Source: Candidatus Baltobacteraceae bacterium
Lineage (GTDB): Bacteria; Vulcanimicrobiota; Vulcanimicrobiia; Vulcanimicrobiales; Vulcanimicrobiaceae
NCBI GenBank assembly: GCA_035502855.1
Contig: DATJTX010000016.1
Coordinates: 214,244-278,243 of the forward strand
DNA length: 64,000 nt
Reading direction: 5' to 3'
A model generated the notes under the pieces. That model saw only the letters and a program-made list of their open reading frames with translations, made no database searches and had not been told where the DNA came from. Position numbers and translations under genes: made by a program. Positions 52,692 through 59,687 of this stretch are shown piece after piece; the stretch's first letter is position 1, and the number at the start of each line of letters is the position of its first letter.

Positions 52692-53426
52692 ATGGCAACG
52701 ACCAGCACTATCGAATGGACCCAGGCGACCTGGAATCCCGTGTCCGGCTGCGAGCGCGTATCTCCCGGGTGCGATAACTGCTACGCTTTGAAATTCGCCG
52801 AGCGGTTCCGCGACGTTCCAGGCCATTATTACGCAAACGGCTTCGACCTGACCCTGCGCCCGAACATGCTGGATCGGCCGCGTAGTTGGAAAAAATCACG
52901 GTTCATCTTCGTTAACTCGATGAGCGACTTGTTTCATCGGTTCGTTCCAGACGAGTACATCGATCAGGTCTTCGACCGGATGGAACTCGTTGATCACCAC
53001 GTTTATCAGGTGCTCACAAAACGTCCAGAACGCCTTCGCCGATATGCGAGAAAGCGATACGGGAAACGTGCGATTCCCATGCACATCTGGCTCGGCGTCA
53101 GCATCGAGAACAACGATTACGCCTGGCGAGCCGATATGCTTCGCGAAGTCAACGCTCAGGTACGTTTCCTCTCCGTCGAACCGATGCTCGGTCCTATTGA
53201 TCGCGTCGCTTTAGACGAAATGTCATGGGTCATAGTCGGTGGCGAATCCGGCCCGCGCTACCGACCAATGGAGGAAACCTGGGTACGAGAAGTTCGGGAT
53301 CGGTGTAAGAAGCAGAAAATAGCGTTCTTCTTCAAGCAGTGGCACAAGGCCGGGACCGGCCGGCTTCTTGACGGCAAGACCTGGGACGAGATGCCCGAGA
53401 ATCGCATCCGAGCAGTGTCGGTATAG
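52692..53426 (+). CDS. Phage Gp37/Gp68-family protein (three-Cys motif, DUF5131)
   Basis: This 244-residue protein begins STIEWTQATWNPVSGCERVS and continues PGCDNCYALKFAERF: the Cys-x6-Cys-x2-Cys motif that names the family. Further family blocks are FVNSMSDLFHRFVP, YQVLTKRPERL, WLGVSIEN and VIVGGESGPRYRPM, with FFFKQWHKAG near the end. The Cys cluster may bind an iron-sulphur cluster; radical chemistry is speculation. It is divergent from its usual partner TcmP. Confidence 0.88.
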   Translation: MATTSTIEWTQATWNPVSGCERVSPGCDNCYALKFAERFRDVPGHYYANGFDLTLRPNMLDRPRSWKKSRFIFVNSMSDLFHRFVPDEYIDQVFDRMELVDHHVYQVLTKRPERLRRYARKRYGKRAIPMHIWLGVSIENNDYAWRADMLREVNAQVRFLSVEPMLGPIDRVALDEMSWVIVGGESGPRYRPMEETWVREVRDRCKKQKIAFFFKQWHKAGTGRLLDGKTWDEMPENRIRAVSV

Positions 53427-53480
53427 TTGAGCGATCGCGATCGGACGTTAATTGCCGCCGCGCCGAATGAAGGTGGGAAG

Positions 53481-53510
53481 ACGGGTCGAGGGTTTTGGCC
53501 CTCGACCCGT
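53481..53510. terminator. Perfect 12-bp stem-loop between converging units
   Basis: ACGGGTCGAGGG (53481-53492) and CCCTCGACCCGT (53499-53510) pair perfectly around TTTTGG. It lies about 55 bp after the Gp37/Gp68-family gene and just past the stop of the small minus-strand frame, so it fits a bidirectional terminator although no T-tract is present. Confidence 0.65.
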
Positions 53511-53516
53511 TGGCGA

Positions 53517-53603
53517 CTAATCTCTAAACCCGTTGATCGCGATTACCACGCCGATGATAGCCAGAACGAGATTTATCCAGCGCCTGATGTTTCGATTATT
53601 CAT
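53517..53603 (-). CDS. 28-residue single-helix membrane peptide
   Basis: This short frame from ATG 53603 begins MNNRNIRRW (positive charges), continues with a hydrophobic helix INLVLAIIGVVIAING and ends FRD. That is the architecture of small membrane peptides, including type I toxins and small regulatory proteins. A purine-rich AAGAGAGAGA precedes the ATG. The frame stops next to a perfect hairpin. It is too short to be statistically secure. Confidence 0.35.
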   Translation of the reverse strand: MNNRNIRRWINLVLAIIGVVIAINGFRD

Positions 53604-53710
53604 GATTCTCTCTCTTGCTGTAGAGCTGCCCCTATAGGGGCCTTAGGAGAATTTGGTGGAAGCGGCAAGTGCACCATTACAGAAAAATCCGGGCTAGTGA
53701 GTAGGCAGAG

Positions 53711-54754
53711 ATGGCGTCATATGTGCCTCCGCTGCGAGAATCCATCGAGGATCATTTACGCGTCGCTCGCAAACGCTGGTGGATTCCGTCTGTGCCTTGG
53801 CCTCCGAATGCGATAAGCGTCGCCTTCGTCGGGGACTTAATCAAGAAAGGGATCATAGGCGGTCCCAAAGCGGCAGGACCAAAGAAATGCGGCCGGGGAG
53901 TCGCCAGACGCTTTCGTCCCGCTGATTATCGCGACTTGTTGCACGTCATCACTCTCAAGCTCATGGGAGTGAAGCACAAGAGCGGCTGGATTCTTGATCT
54001 CTGGCTTCGCGGACGAAACATACCGATAGAAGATGCTCGACAAGCACTGATCAACGAGTTACAGCCCGTCATAGATACCGCTAAGCGGGACATTGCGCCG
54101 ACTGGACGTTGGACGGAGCCGTTCGGGAAAAAATACGATCGTCGAGTTCGATCAACAGAAGAAGCGGACGACGGATCTGTCGACGCAATGGAAGTGTTTG
54201 CGGCACTGATGATTCGGCCCAAAGCCCTTTCCGAGATTACGCCCGACGTTCCGAACTTGTCCGAAACCCTGGCAGCCATCGCAAAAACAAGCAGCGAAAC
54301 GCTCCAACCGTTTCTTGAGGAATTGGTCGACTCAACGAAACAGGGGCGTGCTGTTGATCTCGACCTTGCTCAACAATTCAGCGCCGAGCTTGAAAGGTCA
54401 GAGATTGGACCGCTGTTCGCAGCGCTAATGCCGGTCGTACAATCGGAAGGCGAGAGCATCATGCGTTCGCTCTCAGGCGCTCTCGATGACGGATCTGGAA
54501 ATTCGACGCTTGTTGCTGCGCTGCGAGGTGCTTCTGAAGAGTCCTTGCTGCGCGCACGAGAGGTCTACCAAATCACACGGTCGGGCCACATCGAGGACTG
54601 CCTGCGCCAAGCTCGAGCGCAGTGTCCGCTGCACCTCGTTCCCCTTCTAACTCTGCTTGAGCCGATTATGAAGAGCCAGCGCTTGACGATGCGCTGGAGC
54701 CCGAAGTTTTCAGCTCACATATTTGCGCTGTATCTGCGGAGTCTTCAGGATTAG
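53711..54754 (+). CDS. Large cargo protein of unknown function
   Basis: This 347-residue soluble protein starts MASYVPPLRESIEDHLRVAR at ATG 53711. The N-terminal 120 residues contain a basic stretch (KAAGPKKCGRGVARRFRPADYRD) that could be a DNA-binding part. The remainder is predominantly helical, with several acidic stretches and no catalytic motif that I recognise. It may be a defence gene or a regulator, but there is no evidence beyond its position in the cargo. Confidence 0.55.
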   Translation: MASYVPPLRESIEDHLRVARKRWWIPSVPWPPNAISVAFVGDLIKKGIIGGPKAAGPKKCGRGVARRFRPADYRDLLHVITLKLMGVKHKSGWILDLWLRGRNIPIEDARQALINELQPVIDTAKRDIAPTGRWTEPFGKKYDRRVRSTEEADDGSVDAMEVFAALMIRPKALSEITPDVPNLSETLAAIAKTSSETLQPFLEELVDSTKQGRAVDLDLAQQFSAELERSEIGPLFAALMPVVQSEGESIMRSLSGALDDGSGNSTLVAALRGASEESLLRAREVYQITRSGHIEDCLRQARAQCPLHLVPLLTLLEPIMKSQRLTMRWSPKFSAHIFALYLRSLQD

Positions 54755-54814
54755 CAACCGCCAATAGATCTTTAGCCGAAACGCTCGCCTCAAAATTGTG
54801 GAGAGGATTTTATC

Positions 54815-55411
54815 ATGAAGATTGCCGTCCTCGGTTGGGGTTCATTGATCTGGTGTCCAGGCGCCTTGGCGATGAAAGAACGCTGGCGTCCTAGCGGGCC
54901 GACGCTTGAAATCGAGTTTGCGCGAATATCCTCGGACGGCCGCCTTACGCTCGTCCTTCATCCGAGCCCTACTCAGGTCAGGACTTACTGGGTATTGAGT
55001 GCCTGCGACAGTGTGGCAGAGGCGCGAGAGAACCTTCGTCGACGCGAGGGCACACGTCTCGATCGCATTGCCCACGCGAGTCTCGGCGATGGGTCGGCGG
55101 TTCCGTCTCTGCATGGCAGCGCGATTTGCGAATGGCTGCAGGAGACCGCCCAGCTTGATGCCGTTATTTGGACAGCGCTCGAGACGAACTGGAATGAGAT
55201 AAGACGAGCCCCATTCTCTTGCGACGACGCGGTGCGGTACCTAGAAGAGCTCCGGGGGTCCGATGAAGCCGCCTATCGCCGCGCCGCGGAGTACATCCGT
55301 AACGCGCCTGCCCAGACACAAACGCCACTGCGTGAAAGGCTTAAGTCGAATAAGGCGTTTCGGCCGGCCGAGCTCTCGCAAGGGCTCTTTGAGGATACTC
55401 CCGCGCCCTAG
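54815..55411 (+). CDS. Gamma-glutamylcyclotransferase-like fold protein
   Basis: This 198-residue protein begins MKIAVLGWGSLIWCPGAL; the GWGSLIW loop corresponds to the YGSL substrate loop of gamma-glutamylcyclotransferase (AIG2-like) proteins. FARISSDGRLTLVLHP and NLRRREGTRLDR follow. Related proteins with GWGSLIW are often encoded near defence or mobile genes and are uncharacterised. Gene start ATG 54815. This is the last gene before the right end of the transposon. Confidence 0.65.
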   Translation: MKIAVLGWGSLIWCPGALAMKERWRPSGPTLEIEFARISSDGRLTLVLHPSPTQVRTYWVLSACDSVAEARENLRRREGTRLDRIAHASLGDGSAVPSLHGSAICEWLQETAQLDAVIWTALETNWNEIRRAPFSCDDAVRYLEELRGSDEAAYRRAAEYIRNAPAQTQTPLRERLKSNKAFRPAELSQGLFEDTPAP

Positions 55412-55515
55412 GCGCTTTTCCCGTTCCAGGCGGGTTTCTTGCGATCTCTGACGGACGGCGCTCAAAATCCTTACCCGACTTCCTTGTAACCGGGGAATGG
55501 TTGCAGCCCGCGCAG

Positions 55516-55568
55516 TTTCTCGGCGCTAAGTGGATTTCTCAACATAAGCTGCGTTTTCTCAACATTAA
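55516..55568 (-). repeat. Three TnsB-type binding sites at the right end
   Basis: On the minus strand, TTAATGTTGAGAAA (55555-55568), TTATGTTGAGAAA (55535-55547) and TTAGCGCCGAGAAA (55516-55529) repeat at about 20-bp intervals, closely packed as in the right ends of Tn7 relatives. They share the TTA...GAGAAA core with the left-end sites. Confidence 0.87.
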
Positions 55569-55580
55569 TTGGTTCCTACA
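55551..55580 (-). repeat. Right terminal inverted repeat of the Tn7-like element
   Basis: Read inward on the minus strand it starts TGTAGGAACCAATTAATG and matches the left end at 23 of 30 positions. The first in-frame stop after the comM N-terminal half (TAA at 55565-55567) is inside this repeat. Confidence 0.92.
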
Positions 55581-55585
55581 CCGCC
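55581..55585. repeat. Right target-site duplication of the Tn7-like element (CCGCC)
   Basis: This is identical to 26358-26362 and lies directly outside the element end. It falls in the Gly codons of the ALVGGG motif of comM. Confidence 0.93.
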
Positions 55586-56440
55586 GCCGACCAGCGCAGC
55601 CTGGCTGATGGTGTGGTGAGGAAAACGAAACGGGCGCGCATTCACGACGCCCGCACGATTGGTGAGCAGACCGGCGACGCTGTAAATTTTTGTGACGTCG
55701 AGTGCTTCACCGAGCGTCATCGGCGGCAGAATCGACGGCAACCGGCGCGCGAGCATCGTCTTACCGCATCCCGGCGGTCCGACGAAGAGCAGATTGTGTC
55801 CGCCGGCAGCGGCGATCTCGAGCGCTCTCTTCGCCGCGAGTTGACCGCGGACGTCGGTGAGGTCACCGTGAACGAGTTCATCGGCGGGTTCGAGCGTGGG
55901 TGCTTGCGTATGCCGTCGCCACTGCGCGCCGTTGCCGAGGATGATTGCGACCGCACTTTGGAGCGTGTCGGCCGCGTACAGCTCGATCCCGTCGACGAGC
56001 GCGGCTTCGTCGGCGTTGCGCTGCGGCACGATCAACCGGCGAAAGCCGGCATTGCGCGCGCCGATGACCATCGGTAAAATGCCGCTGACCGGACGCAGTG
56101 TACCGTCGAGTGCGAGTTCGCCGAGCGCGATGAAATTTTGGAGCGCCAGCCGGTCGATCTGTTCGTCGATGGCGAGCAGTGCGAGCGCGATTGCCAGATC
56201 GAACGCCGGTCCTTCTTTGCGCACGTCGGCGGGCGAGAGATTGACCAGCAGCCGTCCTGCCGGATAGGCAAAACCCGAATTGAAGATCGCCGCGCGCACG
56301 CGGTCGCGCGCTTCGCCCAGCGCACGATCGGGCAGGCCGATGATCGTGAACGCCGGCGAACCCGGCGAACTATCGGCCTCGATCCGGACGACATAACCTT
56401 CGATGCCGAGCATGCCGGCGCAGAACGCGAGCGAGAGCAT
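55581..56440 (-). pseudogene. comM: comM (yifB), N-terminal half, truncated by the Tn7-like insertion
   Basis: This holds 286 codons of ComM: the N-terminal domain (MLSLAFCAGMLGIEGYVVRI, SPAFTIIGLPDRALGEARDR, LLVNLSPADVRKEGPAFDLA) and the start of the AAA+ domain with Walker A GPPGCGKT and PHHTISQAALVGGG. The reading frame then runs four codons into the transposon end and stops at 55565. The N-terminus is assigned at ATG 56440 by family comparison (ATG 56452 is possible). Walker B and the zinc site are in the other fragment at 25679-26362. A truncated protein could still be made but should lack ATPase function. Confidence 0.95.
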
Positions 56441-56525
56441 ATGCCCGTTCATCTGCGTCGCCGCGCCGAAACGACTAGTGCCGGCGCTCCCAGGAGTCGC
56501 GGAGCCGCACGAGTAAGGGCCGAAC

Positions 56526-56795
56526 ATGAAGTACTTTCGCACGAAGTTCATTTTCGTTGCGCTTTTGGCCGTTGTTGCGGCCGGCGCAGCGACCGTCGGC
56601 GCCTTCGCGGATGCGCACCTTCGCGTCGCCGGCGGTATCTACGGCGTCGAAGCCGGTTCCAATTTGTCGGCGACCTTGGTCTGCCTGGACAAAGAGAAGA
56701 ATATCGCCAGCGGCGTGACGATCAAGACGCGAATGACGCCGATGAGTGACGGCGGTCACACCGGCACCGGCGTGAGCGTGAGCTGTCCGCCGTAA
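56526..56795 (+). CDS. Small secreted protein of unknown function
   Basis: This 89-residue protein has an N-terminal signal peptide (MKYFRTKFIFVALLAVVAAG followed by AATVGAFADA, cleavage near AFA-DA). The mature part of about 60 residues is Gly/Thr-rich with two Cys (LVCLD and VSCPP), which could form a disulphide. It is divergent from comM. Function unknown. Confidence 0.65.
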   Translation: MKYFRTKFIFVALLAVVAAGAATVGAFADAHLRVAGGIYGVEAGSNLSATLVCLDKEKNIASGVTIKTRMTPMSDGGHTGTGVSVSCPP

Positions 56796-56810
56796 TACCG
56801 CACTCATCCG

Positions 56811-57419
56811 TTAGACGAACGAGGCGATCTCGGTAAAATCGAGGCGCGGATTGCGCGGGAAGAGTTTGCTGTCGTCGCCGTAACCCAGCGTCACGAGCAG
56901 CATCGATTTCCGCGTGCCGTCGGGGAAAAATTCGCGGTCGACGCCGTCATGATCGAACCCGCCCATCGGTCCGGCGTCCAGTCCGTACGCGCGCGCGGCG
57001 ATAATAAAGTAGCCGGCTTGCAGGGTCGCGTTTTGCAGCGACATCTCGTCGGCGCTGTTCCGCGCTGCATCGAAGTACGCTTGCGGCGCATGTGGGAAGA
57101 GCCGCGGAAGATGTTCGTGGAACTCTAAGTCGCGCGCGAGAATCGCGGTCACCGGCGCGGAGAGCATCTTCTCGACGTTGCCCGCAGAGAGCAATGGTCG
57201 CAGCCGCTCCTTCCCCTCCTGCGAGGTCACGAAGACGATGCGCAGCGGCAGCGCGTTCATCGCGGTCGGACCGAATTCGGCCGAGTTCACGATAGCTTCG
57301 AGGAGTTCGGCGGGGACGGGTTCGGCCCCGAAGCGGTTGGCCGAGCGAGCGTCATGGAAGAGAACGTCGAGCGCCCGGGCATCCAGGGCGCGGGTCTGCT
57401 TATTAATAGTAGCCGTCAT
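56811..57419 (-). CDS. Nitroreductase family protein (RutE/HadB-like)
   Basis: This 202-residue FMN-dependent oxidoreductase has the N-terminal SANRFGAEPVPAELLEAIVN and GPTAMNALPLRIVFV blocks typical of the RutE/HadB group, and FFPDGTRKSMLLVTLGYGD at the C-terminus. Such enzymes reduce malonic semialdehyde, nitroaromatics or quinones with NAD(P)H. It is divergent from a MarR regulator, the common arrangement for stress-inducible nitroreductases, so the regulator probably controls it. Confidence 0.87.
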   Translation of the reverse strand: MTATINKQTRALDARALDVLFHDARSANRFGAEPVPAELLEAIVNSAEFGPTAMNALPLRIVFVTSQEGKERLRPLLSAGNVEKMLSAPVTAILARDLEFHEHLPRLFPHAPQAYFDAARNSADEMSLQNATLQAGYFIIAARAYGLDAGPMGGFDHDGVDREFFPDGTRKSMLLVTLGYGDDSKLFPRNPRLDFTEIASFV

Positions 57420-57465
57420 ACGACGATGGTAGGCTATCGGAACGTCCTTGTCAAGATAGTCCTAA

Positions 57466-57480
57466 ACAAGATCATCTTGT
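57466..57480. promoter_or_regulatory. Palindromic operator between nitroreductase and MarR genes
   Basis: ACAAGATCATCTTGT is a perfect 15-bp palindrome 20 bp before the MarR start. A related half-site CTTGTCAAGATAG lies just upstream at 57447-57459. The position between divergent genes fits a MarR-dimer binding site that represses both. Confidence 0.75.
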
Positions 57481-57500
57481 CTGTGATAGAATTGTCCGGT

Positions 57501-57995
57501 ATGCAGACGATTCACGAAGCCGGCGCTTGTTCGAAGGTCCCGGCCGTCCTGCGCGAAGGGATCGGCTGGCCGGTTGCCCGGCTCGCCCACGCCTTCACGA
57601 ACGCGCACAACGAGGCGCTCGCTCCCCTCGGCTTGAGCCTGCGCACGTTCGCGGTGCTGGCCATGGTCGAAGCCGGGGCAGCGAAATCTCAGCTCGAGAT
57701 CGCGCAAAGCGTTGGGCTCGATAAAACGACGCTGGTTGCCGCGATCGACGACCTCGAACGCCGGGATTTCGTCCGGCGCACGCCCGACCCGGACGACCGC
57801 CGCGCGCGCATCGTCGGGATCACCGCCAACGGTCAAACCATGCTCAGCGAAGCGGCGGAGGTGGTGCGCGCGAACGAGCGGCGCATTCTCGGCGGTATCG
57901 CGCATGATAAAGCCGCGAACGTCAAGGCAACGCTGATCGCGCTCCTCTCGGGTCCGCTGAACGCGTACCTCGATCGCGCCGGATCGTGTCTCTGA
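57501..57995 (+). CDS. MarR-family transcriptional regulator
   Basis: This 164-residue winged-HTH regulator from ATG 57501 has the recognition region KSQLEIAQSVGLDKTTLVAA followed by IDDLERRDFVRR, the wing PDPDDRRARIVGIT and dimerisation helices on both sides. The motif DPDDRRAR is the MarR wing signature. It is divergent from a nitroreductase gene with a palindrome between the two starts, so it likely senses an oxidant or phenolic ligand and represses both genes. Confidence 0.92.
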   Translation: MQTIHEAGACSKVPAVLREGIGWPVARLAHAFTNAHNEALAPLGLSLRTFAVLAMVEAGAAKSQLEIAQSVGLDKTTLVAAIDDLERRDFVRRTPDPDDRRARIVGITANGQTMLSEAAEVVRANERRILGGIAHDKAANVKATLIALLSGPLNAYLDRAGSCL

Positions 57996-58001
57996 CGCCC
58001 G

Positions 58002-58316
58002 TCAGGGCGTGACGTCGTCGCGCGTGTTGCGCATCTCGCCGGCGTAAAAGCCGTACTTGCCTTTGATGTGTTCCCAACCCGGTTTCGGATCGCCGTAGAC
58101 CCACGCGACGTCGAACACGCGCGTCGCACCGTCGACGTAGTCGGCGTAATAGCACTTGCCTTTGTACGGGCAGGTGTAGTCGTGCGAGGAGAGCTGCAGA
58201 TTCTTGTTGACCGCGGCGGCGTCGACGTACCAGTTCCCCTCGACTTTGGCGACTTGGGCGTCGGCCGCATCGGCCAGCAACGCACCCGTCCGGCGCTCGT
58301 AAATTCGTACGCGCAT
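58002..58316 (-). CDS. DUF427 family protein
   Basis: This 104-residue protein from ATG 58316 begins MRVRIYERRTGALLADAADA and contains YTCPYKGKCYYADY, the CPYKGxxxYY block of DUF427 proteins, and AWVYGDPKPG. DUF427 proteins are small beta-rich proteins of unknown function, often near oxidoreductases. It converges on the MarR gene with 6 bp between the stops. Confidence 0.85.
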   Translation of the reverse strand: MRVRIYERRTGALLADAADAQVAKVEGNWYVDAAAVNKNLQLSSHDYTCPYKGKCYYADYVDGATRVFDVAWVYGDPKPGWEHIKGKYGFYAGEMRNTRDDVTP

Positions 58317-58350
58317 GAAAGACCGCAGTTCGGCGCGAACTCGTGCGCCC

Positions 58351-58989
58351 ATGCTCAAGCCGATCGTTGAAACCGACCGTCTCGTTTCGCCGTCGCCCGA
58401 GCCGCATTCGATCGCCGTCCACGGTCCGGACGCGTGGGTCGCATCGCGCGCGACGCGGCGAATCGACGTGATGAGCCGGTACGTGTGGCGGAAGTACGAC
58501 GAGATCGAACCGCCGGGCATGCCGTGGGGCATGAACTACGGCGGAGGGTCGCTGGTGATGACCTGCGGCGAAGAGGACGATAACCGCCGCGTGCGCCGCT
58601 ACATCTTGGGCGAGGGTTTTGACGAACTCGTCATCGAGGCGCCGGACGATGCCGGATCGCACCTGGCCCTCTATGGCGGGCGCGTGCTCCTCGGCCAGTG
58701 GTACAACAAGCGCCTGCTGCTGCTCAACGACAACGGCACGGTCGCGCAGCGCTGGACGACGCCGCACGAGATCTGCGGCGTCGCCGTGATCGACGACGTT
58801 GCGATCCTTCTGGGGACCGACGACGAGGAAACCGAGGACTACTTCATCACCCGCCTCGATCTGCGAACGGCGGCGGCCGAAGACTTGGCTCGCGTTCCCT
58901 TCCGCGCCCGCGGCCTGGCCTGGGATGGAAGCCGGTTCTGGACCAACCACCGCGAGGCCGACCGCACGGTCACGTTTACGCTTGTCTAG
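58351..58989 (+). CDS. Beta-propeller-like protein of unknown function
   Basis: This 212-residue protein from ATG 58351 has repeated short strands with a hydrophobic-Gly pattern: SPEPHSIAVHGPDAWVASR, LALYGGRVLLGQWYNKRLLL, ICGVAVIDDVAILLGTDDEE and ARGLAWDGSRFWTNHRE, the last with the WDGxxFWxxxxxxxxI-like blade motif seen in small propellers. The protein is probably soluble, with no signal peptide. Its upstream region overlaps the divergent DUF427 start closely (34 bp). Confidence 0.6.
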   Translation: MLKPIVETDRLVSPSPEPHSIAVHGPDAWVASRATRRIDVMSRYVWRKYDEIEPPGMPWGMNYGGGSLVMTCGEEDDNRRVRRYILGEGFDELVIEAPDDAGSHLALYGGRVLLGQWYNKRLLLLNDNGTVAQRWTTPHEICGVAVIDDVAILLGTDDEETEDYFITRLDLRTAAAEDLARVPFRARGLAWDGSRFWTNHREADRTVTFTLV

Positions 58990-59043
58990 CTAAGCAAATC
59001 GAGAGCCTTCTCCACAGATTGCACAAGGCTAAGGTCGCCGATT

Positions 59044-59679
59044 GTGGACAACGAGGGCCCGCGTTCGTTTCCGCAAAACCCGCGTTTGATGCCCGAGACG
59101 CCGGATCGCCCGCATCGCACGGGGTTGCTCGCGCTGGATTTTGTGATCGCCGCCTGCGCGATCGTCATTTCTTTCGCATCGCTCTGGGTCGCCTTGCGCT
59201 CGGAAAGCACGCAGCACCAGCTTCTCCAAGCCAGCGTCTGGCCATACGTTCAGTACGATACGAGTGATGCGACCGAGAATGGCGGCAGACGCCTTTCATT
59301 CGAGTTGCGTAACGAGGGCGTGGGCCCGGCGATCGTGCGTTCGTTTGCACTCGCATACAACGGACACTATTACGGCACCCTCTCCGAGCTGATGGCAGCC
59401 TGCTGCGGCATGCCCAAAGGCCGCTATGGCGTGCTCGCCTCGACGGTGCAACAGCGCGTGATCATGGCACACGAGCTCGTCCCGTTTATTGAAACCCAGC
59501 CGCATTGGGTGAATGCACACACGTATGCCCTGATCGGTAAAGCGCGCGCTCGAGTTACGGTCCGGTTGTGTTACTGTTCGGTGCTCGGCGATTGCTGGTT
59601 TGTCGATACCGCGCGCGAGGACCAGCCCAGCGCGGTGAACAAATGCCCGCCTGCGCAACAGCCGCAATACACGACCTGA
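59044..59679 (+). CDS. Membrane-anchored protein of unknown function
   Basis: This 211-residue protein from GTG 59044 has a Pro-rich N-terminus, one hydrophobic helix (about residues 28-50, LLALDFVIAACAIVISFASL) and a beta-rich extracytoplasmic part containing ELRNEGVGPAIVRSFALAYN and several Cys (CCGMPKG, RLCYCSVLGDCW). The pattern after the helix resembles proteins anchored near the membrane with an immunoglobulin-like domain. It is followed 8 bp later by the ABC-transporter binding protein. Confidence 0.6.
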   Translation: MDNEGPRSFPQNPRLMPETPDRPHRTGLLALDFVIAACAIVISFASLWVALRSESTQHQLLQASVWPYVQYDTSDATENGGRRLSFELRNEGVGPAIVRSFALAYNGHYYGTLSELMAACCGMPKGRYGVLASTVQQRVIMAHELVPFIETQPHWVNAHTYALIGKARARVTVRLCYCSVLGDCWFVDTAREDQPSAVNKCPPAQQPQYTT

Positions 59680-59687
59680 AGGAGAGC

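Larger units (their letters stand above)
26363..55580. mobile_element. Complete Tn7-like transposon inserted in comM
   Basis: This 29,218-bp element is bounded by TGTAGG at 26363 and CCTACA at 55580, flanked by CCGCC on both sides. The 30-bp ends match at 23 of 30 positions, and each end has three related sites with the core TGAGAAA. It carries tnsA, tnsB, tnsC and two tniQ genes at 36585-42503, plus about 10 kb of cargo to the left and 13 kb to the right, dominated by defence-like and toxin-antitoxin genes. comM is a known attachment site for one branch of Tn7-like elements, including the AbaR-type islands of Acinetobacter. All core genes are intact, so mobility is plausible. Confidence 0.95.

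Noticed and set aside
53427..53816. 129-codon frame after the Gp37/Gp68-family gene
   Set aside because: It runs through the perfect hairpin and overlaps the better 347-codon gene; composition is not protein-like.
26363..55580. A CRISPR array or guide RNA that would make the element a CRISPR-associated transposon
   Set aside because: I saw no regularly spaced repeats and no Cas12k, Cascade or other Cas protein in the element.
57922..58950. 342-codon minus-strand frame
   Set aside because: It is rich in Arg and His and overlaps the MarR end, the DUF427 gene and the propeller-like gene, all of which have better protein features.
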